Below, one piece after another: positions 1-8,462 of a stretch of 17,222 bases of DNA; position 1 is the first letter of the stretch, and each line of letters starts with the position of its first letter. The notes below the pieces were generated by a model. That model was not told where the DNA came from. It searched no databases and saw nothing but the letters and a program-made list of their open reading frames with translations. The position numbers and the translations under genes are program-made. This stretch comes from Oehlia diaphana (Eukaryota; Glomeromycota; Glomeromycetes; Glomerales; Glomeraceae): NCBI GenBank assembly GCA_003833135.1, contig QZLH01002183.1, positions 1 through 17,222 of the forward strand. The letters run 5' to 3'.

Positions 1-548
1 TTCAATATTTTATTATTTTGAACCCAAAAGGCTGAGCCGAAGCTGCTTGACAAAAGTCAAAACTCATCCTTTTTATACATTTTAGTGTTTCACTAAAACT
101 ATTGTAATACTAAATTATTGTGATACTATAAATTATTCTACAATGTTCTACAATAATAAACTATTTATAAATAAACTAATAATAACTAAACTATAAATAA
201 TTAAACTATAAATAACTAAACTATAAATATAAATAACTAATTATAAATAAATCCTGTGTAACTGTAATACTATTTCCTCCAATTATTCTGGTTAAATATT
301 CTTTTATCGGTTAAATAATTATCCTTATTCCGTTCGGTCCTTAATTCATCCGGTCACGTGATTATCCCGATCTCAAGGGTTACAATGGTGGTGATCAAGA
401 TTATTTAGAACTATGAATGTGGGAAAATAGTCTTCGACGGGTTTTAACAATTTTTTACGTATCTCGTCTTTCCTTTTTCCAAAAAAATACTTCCCACTGT
501 AAATAGTACGTTTCTGTCGACTATTTACTATTTTCGTATGTAGAATAG
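1..548. other. Gene-free AT-rich spacer
   Basis: I see no supported gene here. All frames are broken by stops. The stretch holds a simple repeat (about 162-254) and one E-box-type palindrome CACGTG at 355-360, which recurs at 6064-6069, 6237-6242 and 8343-8348. Two of those copies lie in the arms of an inverted-repeat element, so the motif may be repeat-derived rather than regulatory. Confidence 0.6.
162..254. repeat. AT-rich simple repeat of ACTATAAATAA-type units
   Basis: Units such as 'aactaaactataaataa' recur several times with small length changes (about 12-17 bases each). This is low-complexity AT DNA, not coding. Confidence 0.7.
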
Positions 549-674
549 CATAACAAGTTCCTGGGTGTTAATGATCTTGTGATATCAATTTACAATGCTA
601 AAAAAAGCAAAGGAACATATGCTAAATGCTATGTTAAATTCCTTAGTTGTAAAAATATCACTATAGTACTCTAA
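549..674 (+). other. Short coding-looking frame (42 codons, no Met start)
   Basis: After an in-frame TAG at 546-548 a frame stays open to TAA 672-674. It reads like protein ('NDLVISIYNAKKSKGTYAKC' in its middle) but has no methionine and no clear splice acceptor just upstream. The same interval can fold: 579-595 and 647-661 are complementary over about 14 bases. It could be a relic exon of a repeat gene or chance. I do not recognise the family. Confidence 0.2.
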
Positions 675-1513
675 GATGACTTAATAGGTAGTCTTATAAG
701 TAGAGAATTAATGTAGTAGCCTCTGAGCAATGGAATGGACCAACTGTTTCCGTAATATGTTTTGTATAGCAATGGCATTTGGTAGTACTTAGTTCTTTCT
801 TTCGAAGAACGCTTACTTATAATATCAATTAACATTTACTTGGCATTTAGCTGTTTTTTGCCGAGATAAAGAATAATACCAAGACGTTGTCAACAGTTAT
901 CTTCAATATGAATTACATGCCCAAAATGTCAAGAAATTTGCGGGACTCTTGGTCTCGGAAATTGTAATGCGGCCAATAATTTCGCTTGGTGTAGTATTTC
1001 TCATGTGACACTCTGAGAAGGTTCCTAGGACCTCCTATATAAACAGCGGGCAAGACGGTCAGTTTAGAGTATCATGTGACATTTCGTGGCGCAGAATGTT
1101 ACGTTATATATGCTGTTGTTTTACCCTTTTGACAATCTTCTCCATAAAGAAAAAACGTGTAAAAAAATTGATAATAATACAAACCATAAAATATATAATT
1201 TAAACTAATATCTAAATATTGTGAGTTACCAATTCTTCCATAAATCATTATGGAATTTGCAATAATCTTGAACGATTATTATAAGCCTTGTTAACATAAT
1301 ATAATTAAATTAAGGGCGGTCTGCCAAGTTACCTTTAAAATGAATTTTTATATATGTTTATCGTCTTTTGTGTAATAAACAATACGTAAATAACCTTTCA
1401 TTATTATACAGGTATTATGTATTCAGTATTCAGTATTCAGATTCAGACTCAGAATATCTGAGGGCCCCTGTAATTTTTTTACGAATTAAGGTTGTTTTCT
1501 TTTAAAAAAAAAA
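675..1513. other. Gene-free spacer
   Basis: No frame on either strand holds up as a gene. A 21-base heptamer repeat (TATTCAG three times) lies at about 1420-1440. The word 'acggtcagtttagag' near 1055-1070 recurs near 9670-9684 in the same orientation, which hints at a dispersed repeat. Confidence 0.5.
1420..1440 (+). repeat. Tandem heptamer TATTCAG x3
   Basis: Three exact tandem TATTCAG units, followed by degenerate ATTCAG/ACTCAG copies to about 1453. Confidence 0.8.
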
Positions 1514-1591
1514 GGAGTATATCCTTACGGAGTACATTCCGATGATCATCTTGAGTGCAGTCATATCAATTTTTTGTGAGTGCAGTCAGTA
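1514..1591 (+). repeat. Left terminal inverted repeat
   Basis: Begins 'ggagtatatccttacggagt' and ends with 'gtgagtgcagtca'. It matches the reverse complement of 2935-2978 apart from about 28 extra bases in the middle that duplicate the 'gagtgcagtca' word. Confidence 0.6.
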
Positions 1592-1872
1592 AATTTTAAT
1601 CAGAGTCAGCTATAGTCGGACTCACTGATTTATATATTATTAATATCGCATAATTTTTGTTATAATAAAAACACATTTAATCATAAAATTCTTTGACTTT
1701 TTATTTATAATAACATATACTTAATAGAAGCAACTAATAATAATTAATTTTTTTTTGCATATAATTCACTACAAAATAATAAACTGAAAGAAAATTTCTT
1801 TAAAAGTCAAATTTGATTAGCAATTAGCTGAATTTTTTAAATTAAACTTTCTAAATTAAGTAAAAGTAAATG

Positions 1873-2573
1873 TCACTGAGTAATATTAAATTCGCGTTTT
1901 AGTTTCTCAAGTTCTAATCTTTCACGTAATTGACGCTCTTGTTGATCTTTTAATGATAATCGGCGTTCTTCCATGTCAAAATCTATACTATCTTTTGTCA
2001 AATCAATCACTTTAATTTTTTGTCAGATTGCCTAGGCACTTGATTATCTTTAGTTGAGGATCTGGATTTTGTTTCCTTTGTTATTTTAGCAACTAAAAAT
2101 AAATTTATAATTAATTAAGAATGATTAAAGATTAAGAAAACAATATTTATATCATACAGTACCAGTTCGTTTAGCAGATAATTTTCTCGCGCTACAACAT
2201 CTTGATCTTTACCGGATTTTGCAATGCCATAATTATCTTGAATTTTACAAGATACAAAATTTCTTTCATCATAATTTTTGGCCCTAAAAAAAAAGAAAGG
2301 TTACTAATATATCCATACATTCAATATTACAGCAGTATATAAAATAAATAAAATAAATAAATTTTTTAATAACTTACTTTAAAATAGCTACATGTAAAGA
2401 TAAAGATTTTCCTTCATGATTCTGTTACATTTATATTATCGAGAATTTTCAGTGGATAACTAGAAATTTATTGTTGCTAATTTTTAATATCATTGTTACA
2501 ACTAACATTTGGCATTTCATTTTCATAAAAATGTAGTATCATATTCGCCAATAATAGTATTGATATTATCCAT
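1873..2573 (-). pseudogene. Broken transposon-internal gene with charged coiled-coil C-terminus
   Basis: On the minus strand an ATG at 2573 opens a frame that soon breaks, with several stops between about 2530 and 2420. From about 2418 it reads 'HEGKSLSLHVAILK'. An intron (2284-2377, GTAAGT...TTTTAG) keeps frame into 'AKNYDERNFVSCKIQDNYG' and 'GKDQDVVAR'. A one-base shift follows near 2190 ('KLSAKRTGT'), then a likely intron to 2092. The last exon runs through 'VAKITKETKSRSSTKDNQ', shifts frame near 2015, and ends 'LKDQQERQLRERLELEKLKR...' with TGA at 1873-1875. The C-terminus is a highly charged helix of the coiled-coil type often seen at the end of DNA-binding accessory proteins of DNA transposons. 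It lies wholly between the terminal repeats, so it belongs to the element. The family is not identified, and the frameshifts and stops make it non-functional as read. Confidence 0.5.
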
Positions 2574-2684
2574 ATTTTATAGATATTTCTTGAAGAGAAT
2601 AAAAATTTAGAAAAAGAAATCTTTTTGATATATTTAAAAAAAAAATCTTTATACATATTTAATATAAAAAAATGTAATTATTCA

Positions 2685-2790
2685 AGCAAAAAAAAAAAAA
2701 AAAAAAAAGGAAAAAAAAAAAATAAAAAAAATTAAAAAAATAAAAAAAAAAAAATGAAATATTAAAAAAAAAAAAAAAAAAAAAAAAATG
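2685..2790. repeat. Poly-A / poly-T low-complexity tract
   Basis: Almost pure A with scattered T and G. The phenylalanine-rich frame that crosses it on the minus strand is an artefact of this composition. Confidence 0.9.
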
Positions 2791-2934
2791 GCAAAGTAAA
2801 ATATTCAAATTATTCATTACATTTAACATAAGAAATGTAATTACGCAAGCCAAAAAAAAAAAATATGGCGAAGAAAATTTAAATGCATATCAGATTATCA
2901 GATGATCTGTGATTATTTCAGAGTAAAATTCTCA

Positions 2935-2978
2935 TGACTGCACTCACAAAAACCAATATAACTCCGTAAGGTATAACC
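2935..2978 (-). repeat. Right terminal inverted repeat
   Basis: Reads 'tgactgcactcac' then 'actccgtaaggtataacc'. Its reverse complement aligns with both blocks of the left end. It is shorter than the left copy because it lacks the internal duplicated word. Confidence 0.6.
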
Positions 2979-3326
2979 AAAAAAAAAGCGTTGGCAAAAA
3001 CTTGTAAAAACTTGTAGATCAGGTATGTTTACTGCTGACTAATTTTTTTTTTCTAATTAACTAATTTTATTTTAAACTATGACAGTGTTCTGATCAGTTT
3101 AATAATTTTTATTACTGTAGTAATAATAAATAAATTGGTTATTTTTTAATTCCATCGTAAATCGTAATGTACCGGTACTGTAACACTGCGGATGAATCAC
3201 CATTTTAGGTTTGCTAACCGATCTAAACAAAACAATACTGGTAAGTGACGATCCTCCGTTTAAATTTTCATTGAAATATTAATTACTAATCGAGCCAAAA
3301 TTATCTTAATAATGAAACTTACATTA
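2979..3326. other. Gene-free spacer
   Basis: No credible gene. The word 'aaaaacttgta' is tandemly repeated near 2996-3017. A short stretch at about 3210-3240 is flanked by an AG and a GTAAGTG but is too short to interpret. Confidence 0.45.
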
Positions 3327-3641
3327 TTAAAATTTTAAAAAATTTATTACTATTGTGCTTTTAAATTTAAAGAAACTTTTTAAAGTTTTTCTTTTTACTC
3401 TTTTTCTAGGTTTCAGCTCCAAATTTGAATAACATCCTTGGGTAACGTTTGAGTTGAACTTATGGCGTACTACTATTAAAATTTCTCTTTTGTACAATAG
3501 GTCTTGGCTGGTATAGAAACTGAATATGGATTGTACTCTAAGAGTTAATAATAAATTTACTAAATCTTTTATTCCAAGAGCATCACATGGAGATAACGGA
3601 ATTTCACTTTTTTTGTAAATGATAATAACGACTAAGATCAT
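3327..3641 (-). CDS. Uncharacterised 104-residue reading frame
   Basis: A 104-codon minus-strand frame with an ATG at 3641. The protein has a hydrophobic start, a middle containing 'SIFSFYTSQDLLYKREIL' and a basic tail ('KPRKRVKRKTLK'). I recognise no family and no neighbouring exon. It may be a relic of a repeat-encoded protein or simply a long chance frame in AT-rich DNA. The last codons are lysine/phenylalanine/isoleucine-rich, as chance translation of this base composition would be. Confidence 0.15.
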   Translation of the reverse strand: MILVVIIIYKKSEIPLSPCDALGIKDLVNLLLTLRVQSIFSFYTSQDLLYKREILIVVRHKFNSNVTQGCYSNLELKPRKRVKRKTLKSFFKFKSTIVINFLKF

Positions 3642-3772
3642 TTGAATCTCTAATTAAAACATTTAAACAAATCGATACTCCTACAAAGTTTATCATCTTA
3701 GAACAATTACTTATTAAATCTTCATCCGAATATAAATAAATACGTGGTTATCTGCATAATGATTGTCGTGTG

Positions 3773-3959
3773 ATCATCTGTGACACGGAAGAATTTCGAG
3801 AAAAACCCTGATTTAGAAGCTTATTGATATGCAGTCTGATGCAGAAAAATCATCTGTGACACGGAAGAATTTCATTGAAGACGAATATTTGAGAAAAACC
3901 CTGATTCTTTCACACGGACCGATTTAGAAGCTTATTGATATGCAGTCTGATGCAGAAAA
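3773..3959 (+). repeat. Tandem duplication, first copy with two internal deletions
   Basis: Copy 1 (3773-3848, 76 bp) and copy 2 (3849-3959, 111 bp) are directly adjacent. Both start 'atcatctgtgacacggaag' and end with 'gatgcagaaaa'. Copy 1 is identical except that it lacks 17 and 18 bases present in copy 2. Copy 2 has a coding flavour ('VTRKNFIEDEYLRKTLILSH', then a TAG, then 'LIDMQSDAEKKKRIHYNENN'). Copy 1 loses that reading after the first deletion. Confidence 0.85.
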
Positions 3960-4329
3960 AAAAAAACGAATTCACTATAATGAAAACAATAGGTATCATA
4001 CACTCCATAATATTATCTAAACCGATAATCTTTAAAAAAAAAAAGAAAAATCTAAACTGACAATATTTATTGTATCTTGCAGATTGATAGGCGTATCAGC
4101 AATCCAATTATTTTAATAATTCGAGTTTCACTATCACTTGAAAACTTAAATACGGTTATCTGTTATGGTACATGCATACCCGCGTCGCTTCGTTATGCTA
4201 TTTTCTCGAAATTCCTAAACAAAGAGAACAAGAAAATATTTGATTTTAATCAGATGACTTTTGTGTATTGTAATTTTCATATTTAACCTTGACGAATATC
4301 GTAAAGAATTTTTTACGAAGCATTCAAAC
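3960..4329 (+). other. Upstream region of the patatin-like gene
   Basis: No protein-coding exon is supported. The open frame at 4077-4286 has no splice connection that helps the downstream gene. This interval should hold the promoter and 5' untranslated region of the patatin-like gene, but I see no clear TATA box. Confidence 0.4.
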
Positions 4330-5467
4330 ATGGATGCTTCAAAATTGATAAGAAGACTCTCAGTTTGTAAGATATATTTGAATTTTGTTTTATTTAATTC
4401 ATTAACAATTTTTATTTTAATAATTAATGTTTTATGTAGCGGGCCGCGGTGGCAAAAAAACGACGTTTATTCTTTCTATTGATGGAGGAGGGATTCGAGG
4501 TTTAATTCCATCCATAATACTTGATAGACTTGAGAAAGTAATAAGTGAGAAGAGGGGTGTAGAAACTCGAATTGCAGAAATATTTGATATGGTGGCTGGT
4601 ACTTCGACAGGCTCTATTATTGCTTTGGGGCTCACAGTGTCGGAAGAAGATAATAACTCTAAACCAAAGTATCCGGCATCCACACTGGTAGACATTTATG
4701 AGAAAGAAAAAGACAAGATTTTTGATCGTATCTTTTACCCTCTCCGGTTGTTCTATCCTAGATTTAAACCTGGTAAATTTGAAAGGTTATTAAATGATTA
4801 TTTTACACGAAAAAATAATGAGGTGTGCAAACTTAGTGAACATATTGTGAAGGGTGTACATGTGCTGGTTCCATCTTATAACATAACCAGTAAGGAGCAT
4901 GTTTTTTTCAACAACTATAGTGATAAATTCCGCACAACTCGTGACTATACCAAATTTACTATACCTGATGTGATTCGAGCTAGTACTGCTGCGCCTACTT
5001 ATTTTCCGGCCAAAAAAATTAATGGTGAACATTACATAGATGGGGGTGTATTTATGAATAATCCATCTTATTTTGCTTATCGTGATGCAAAAAGAATTTT
5101 GAAAGCAGAAGAATATGTAATATGTTCTCTAGGAACAGGACATTATCAAGAGGAATTAGGCCAACTGATAAACGGGGGGCTTGGAAATTGGGCTCTTCCA
5201 ATCATTTCACTTACGATGAATTCATCAAGTAAACTTGCTGAAGAATATTTCCATGATGATAATAAAGATAAAGATCCAAATAAACTAGTATATGATTTTA
5301 GATATTATCCACTTCGACCTTCGTTAAAAAGGGATACTCCTTTAGATGATACGGGTGAGGAATCGATGAAAAGTCTTAGAGAAGAAGCCGAAAAATGCAT
5401 TAATGATAAAGTTTTTAATGAATTAGTCCAGAGGATTTTGGAAGATAAATTCGATATTAAAGATTAA
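4330..5467 (+). CDS. Patatin-like phospholipase (lipid acyl hydrolase), two exons
   Basis: Intact gene. Exon 1 is 4330-4366, the intron 4367-4439 (GTAAGA...TATGTAG, 73 bp) and exon 2 4440-5467. Together they encode 354 residues. This model is preferred to an ATG at 4427, which lies inside the intron, because the splice joins in phase and gives a natural N-terminus (MDASKLIRRLSVSGRGGKK). The patatin domain fills almost the whole protein. It has the glycine-rich oxyanion motif DGGGIRG (residues 27-33), the nucleophile elbow GTSTG with Ser68, and the dyad aspartate in DGGVFMNN (Asp213). 'STAAPTYFPA' before the DGG motif is also typical. The family cleaves fatty-acyl chains from phospholipids or galactolipids through a Ser-Asp dyad. 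No signal peptide or membrane segment is visible, so it is probably cytosolic or membrane-associated. All catalytic elements are present and I expect an active enzyme. Its substrate cannot be told from sequence. Confidence 0.92.
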
Positions 5468-5597
5468 ACCAGATAACTGAATTTATCTTTTCAAAATGCA
5501 ACTATATATTATTCTTTTATTAAGTTACTAGATTATATAAAGTACAGTCTTAACATAGGTTTACTTTGCGCGTCTTTTCTTTGCAAAATAACATTGG

Positions 5598-5614
5598 AAT
5601 AAATTTCAAATAAA
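5598..5614 (+). terminator. Polyadenylation signals of the patatin-like gene
   Basis: Two AATAAA hexamers (5598-5603 and 5609-5614) lie about 130-150 bases after the stop codon, at a plausible distance for the 3' end of this transcript. Confidence 0.5.
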
Positions 5615-5791
5615 ATATTTTTATTTACTTTATACATCTGAGATGCCGCCATTATCGTTACAAATAAAATATACGTGGTAGTATATGATACCTGATACAT
5701 AATTGTTTAATAAAATGTAGTTACGAAAAAAATATCTATTATCTCTGAAGTATAAATCGTATATTAAAGTTCTCCAAAAATCTTTTAATTT

Positions 5792-6085
5792 TTAGTATTC
5801 GTTTTGTTTCAGCCATTTTATTTGGTAAAATTCAAAATTGAATGAAACGCGAACGCTCTGAGAAAGTAATATTTTAGTATTATCTCTGTCACACATAAAT
5901 AGTAAAGAAAATTTCGTAATTTTGTTTGACTCATTTGGAGTATACTCAAGATTACTTTCTGGTGCATTCGATAGTGTTTCAATTATTCTACAGTATAACG
6001 AAGTCATGTGATTATTGGGATCTTCAAGATTTACCCCAGTATCACCACAAAATTTTTTACCCCCACGTGATTTTTTGGCCGGCAT
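5792..6085 (-). CDS. Hypothetical 97-residue protein whose start lies in a MITE arm
   Basis: The minus-strand frame from ATG 6083-6085 to the stop at 5792 encodes 97 residues. The first residues after the start ('KKSRGGKKFCGDTG') are encoded by the left arm (6034-6070) of the inverted-repeat element. The rest lies in flanking DNA and looks like protein ('NLEDPNNHMTSLYCRIIETL', 'LLFMCDRDNTKILL'). I recognise no domain. The likely explanation is that an element inserted next to or into an older exon, so this ATG may be accidental and the real gene truncated. No splice site is certain. Confidence 0.3.
   Translation of the reverse strand: MPAKKSRGGKKFCGDTGVNLEDPNNHMTSLYCRIIETLSNAPESNLEYTPNESNKITKFSLLFMCDRDNTKILLSQSVRVSFNFEFYQIKWLKQNEY
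6034..6070 (+). repeat. Left arm of inverted repeat
   Basis: 37 bp; pairs with 6236-6272 with a single C/T difference. Contains the palindrome CACGTG at its inner end. Confidence 0.9.
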
Positions 6086-6235
6086 TATGAGATTTGGCCA
6101 GAATTAAGAAATTAACCATGTGACGAATATTAGGTGACAAATAGGACTTTACACACTGAAAAAATTCAAGTCCCTGGAATACTTATGAAAAATGAGAAAG
6201 TGGAGGGGTGTGACACCGGTGACGAAATTTTAAGG

Positions 6236-6272
6236 TCACGTGGGAGTAAAAAATTTTGTGGTGATACTGGGG
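6236..6272 (-). repeat. Right arm of inverted repeat
   Basis: 37 bp; reverse complement of 6034-6070 with one mismatch. CACGTG lies at the inner end here too. Confidence 0.9.
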
Positions 6273-6771
6273 AAGATACGCCAACAATGGTATGTAATGT
6301 CTCCATTTTATGAAGTTATTGTTATTATTGTCGTGCTTGTGCTGCTTGCTATCTTTAGATTGGTATCTTTGAAGTATACTCCTGTTTAAGGCCTACTAAT
6401 TTCAGAGGAGGAATTATTTATGTTCCTTTTAACAGTTAAAAGATATCATCTTTATCGTCATTTGACTTTTGTCTTTTGTCTTTCGTATTTCGTATTTCGT
6501 ATTTCGTCTTTTTATCTTTGTGTCTTGACTAATAAATTAATTTACTTTTCAGTTTTGGAATTTTACATTTTAACACACATCATGATGCAAGTGTATTTTT
6601 AAGTGTAATGAAAGGCAGATTGTTTTATATATCTGAAACCATAACGATCAGATTCTGTGAAGCGTACAAATTCAGAACAAATTTCTTTGTTATTGTTTAA
6701 CGTTAATATCTATTTTTTCTTTGCTAATACTTATTACTGTATTTCCATTTGTTCTTTTAGATATTACCTGA
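6273..6771. other. Spacer with a pyrimidine-rich simple repeat
   Basis: No gene is supported. A TTTTGTC / TTTCGTA repeat covers about 6466-6513. The frame at 6420-6602 passes through it and is not convincing. A good splice acceptor (pyrimidine tract plus AG at 6759-6760) lies at its right end, next to the small gene that follows. Confidence 0.45.
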
Positions 6772-6876
6772 GATCATCCCGAACAGTCCTATCCCAAGGA
6801 GCAACCTCATCCTCATCCTGAACCAGAGCAGTCCACATCAAAGAGGTCATTCAAGCTATACCAGGAAGAGCTATGA
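6772..6876 (+). other. Coding-looking frame, Pro/Glu/His-rich, upstream of the small CPKC gene
   Basis: The frame from 6772 to TGA 6874-6876 reads 'DHPEQSYPKEQPHPHPEPEQ' and continues 'STSKRSFKLYQEEL'. It follows a splice-acceptor-like site (AG 6759-6760), but an in-frame TGA precedes 6772, so it lacks a start. Its stop overlaps the ATG at 6873. A frameshift between this and the next frame would join them into one product, so it may be the disrupted N-terminal part of the same gene. Confidence 0.25.
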
Positions 6877-7150
6877 TTTCTTTCACGAATGCGACGGTAA
6901 ATTTTCAAATAATTTATATTAAACTGAACTATAAAATTCATGTGGTAATTGATGATGATGCACCATCTAAGGTATTTAATTGCATTTAAGTTCTTTATTT
7001 ACTTTTCAATACTGATATAAACTTTTTTATGAAAAGAAACATTGTCCTAAGTGTGATGAACTAATGATAAAAGTAATCAATACACAGGCTGTTAAAGGCC
7101 CAGAAAGCGGAAGTGATTTGAATGTAATTATAAGATTTAGCTTCAAGTAA
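6873..7150 (+). CDS. Small two-exon protein with a CPKC motif, function unknown
   Basis: Exon 1 6873-6971, intron 6972-7036 (GTATTT...GAAAAG), exon 2 7037-7150. The joined frame encodes 70 residues. It reads smoothly across the junction: 'YKIHVVIDDDAPSK', then 'KHCPKCDELMIKVINTQ', then 'AVKGPESGSDLNV'. The CxxC pair could be half of a zinc site, but no second pair is present. The in-frame region upstream is open from 6822 ('AVHIKEVIQAIPGRA'), so the true protein may be longer and begin in an earlier exon. A donor-like GTAATT at 7123-7128 also allows a longer 3' end. I do not recognise the family. Exon-like composition and phase-compatible splice sites make it a fair candidate gene, though possibly a truncated copy. 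Confidence 0.4.
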
Positions 7151-7904
7151 TTCTATTTTTAATTTCATCTGCGTAGAGCTATGTCATAGTATATACTTCA
7201 TAATTTAATTGCTATTACAAAATATTCCTGATGCAAAATTTTAATATTTTTCACAGACTTTTAATTAATAATGCCTTTTATTGTTTGCTATTCGACTGTT
7301 GAAGAAATTACTATATCATTTACTATATCATTTATTAAATTTGTATTAATAATATTATTATATACATTCTTTTTATTTGCAACATTTATCAAAACGAAAA
7401 TAGTTTTATTTAAATAAATGTCATATACTTAGGTTTATCTTTAGAAAGCAATGAATATGACAAAAATCTCAGTTCTTATTAGAATCACGTAATATAAACA
7501 GTTACTAATTCGAGTAGCTATTGATAACAATTACAAGGTGTAAATAATTTGTGGATCATATATAAAAATTATACGATTTTATATCGATGATAACAATCAA
7601 TCGCCGATGGATCATCTATCAGTAAAGCAGCAGTCAGGGGATAATTGTCGATCATCTATTGCTGATCAAGGATCTTCCATTAGAAAGTGGGAGATTATCG
7701 TGTCTATTTCATTTCTTATCCTTTTTGAGCATTTATGACTTTTTTATTTTTCGCAAATAAAGTTATTGCGTGGTAATAAAAATTGTTACCATATAGAAAT
7801 TTTCTCGATAGCTTTCATACACAAAAAAACTGCATATCTGATATGTTATCGAAATATGTGTTACACAAGCTATAGTTCTATATAAAATCACTAGCTATCA
7901 GGGA
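7151..7904. other. Spacer with one weak coding-looking frame
   Basis: Mostly stops in all frames. At 7607-7738 an ATG opens a 43-codon frame ('MDHLSVKQQSGDNCRSSIAD') that is also open upstream to about 7546. Its composition is less AT-biased than its surroundings. No splice partner or homologue is apparent to me. Confidence 0.35.
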
Positions 7905-8252
7905 ATGTGCAACTCGAATTATTTCATCTTTTTTTTTGTTATTTACCAATCTAGTGAAACTAGCCAGCTACGTATTTCTGAAATAAATCATCCGAAACTA
8001 GTAATCGATGACTCAACTTACAAATTTTGTAGGCCACGAAGTAAAATCTCTTTATTTGTGGAGGAGGACAAATCATTTGGCGCAGAGATTATTATCAATA
8101 TCGAATACGGACTAACACTTATTATTATGACAGAGGGGCGAGAAGATAAGATGCTTCGTATTATGTTATACTATAATGATTGTGTCATCATTTATGCTCT
8201 TCAAGCAGTCTCCGGCTGCTGGCGTTATGTGTCACATTTTCATCACACCTGA
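7905..8252 (+). CDS. Hypothetical 115-residue frame
   Basis: Open from ATG 7905 to TGA 8250-8252. The first 17 or so codons (phenylalanine-rich) look like a polypyrimidine tract ending in a splice acceptor (CTAG near 7955). The real exon may therefore begin there with 'TSQLRISEINHPKLVIDD' and continue 'SKISLFVEEDKSFGAEI', 'YGLTLIIMTEGREDKML' and a tail ending 'GCWRYVSHFHHT'. I recognise no domain. It lies on the same strand as the coding-looking stretch at 8463-8666 and may be part of the same decayed gene. Confidence 0.25.
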   Translation: MCNSNYFIFFFVIYQSSETSQLRISEINHPKLVIDDSTYKFCRPRSKISLFVEEDKSFGAEIIINIEYGLTLIIMTEGREDKMLRIMLYYNDCVIIYALQAVSGCWRYVSHFHHT

Positions 8253-8462
8253 CCATCTGAAAAAATAATAGCCGTTTCCTATAGGGTTTCAGGAAATAAC
8301 CTTGTGCTAAAAGCATAAATTCGATGAACTAATATATTAATCCACGTGATACCAAGAAGGCGCAGTAAATTCTTTTCATGTTAATTACGAATAGGATCAA
8401 TGCACTAGTATTTAAGTTAACAGCTTGGTATCATTTTTATTTTTAACATCAATATTAATCAG

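Larger units (their letters stand above)
1514..2978 (-). mobile_element. Decayed DNA transposon with terminal inverted repeats
   Basis: The left end (1514-1591) and the inverted right end (2935-2978) share two blocks: an outer one containing 'cttacggagt' and an inner one containing 'gtgagtgcagtca'. The left copy carries about 28 extra bases between the blocks, including another 'gagtgcagtca'. Inside is a broken minus-strand gene with introns (1873-2573). Both ends are flanked by A-runs, so a target-site duplication cannot be read. A class II element is inferred from these ends; I cannot assign a superfamily. A PIF/Harbinger-like accessory gene is one possibility, given the coiled-coil C-terminus. 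Confidence 0.55.
6034..6272. mobile_element. MITE-like element, 239 bp with 37-bp inverted arms
   Basis: Left arm 6034-6070 and right arm 6236-6272 are reverse complements at 36 of 37 positions. They begin 'ccccagtatcaccacaa' and end 'cccacgtga'. The 165 bases between the arms are unrelated and encode nothing. Size, near-perfect arms and absence of a transposase fit a non-autonomous DNA transposon. The left flank ends 'aagattta' and the right flank starts 'aagatacg', so a short target duplication starting with 'aagat' is possible but imperfect. The high arm identity suggests recent activity. Confidence 0.7.

Noticed and set aside
2659..2853. Phenylalanine-rich 64-codon frame
   Set aside because: Translation of a poly-A/T tract.
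4440..4455. GC-rich 'gggccgcggtggc' resembling cloning-vector polylinker
   Set aside because: Only about ten bases agree, it is in frame with the patatin-like exon, and no other vector sequence is present.
4427..4482. ATG at 4427 as start of the patatin-like gene, and the 73-codon frame 4261-4482
   Set aside because: Both lie in or across the intron 4367-4439. The spliced model gives a better N-terminus in phase.
4432..5032. Minus-strand frames opposite the patatin-like gene
   Set aside because: Antisense shadows of a clearly conserved coding exon.
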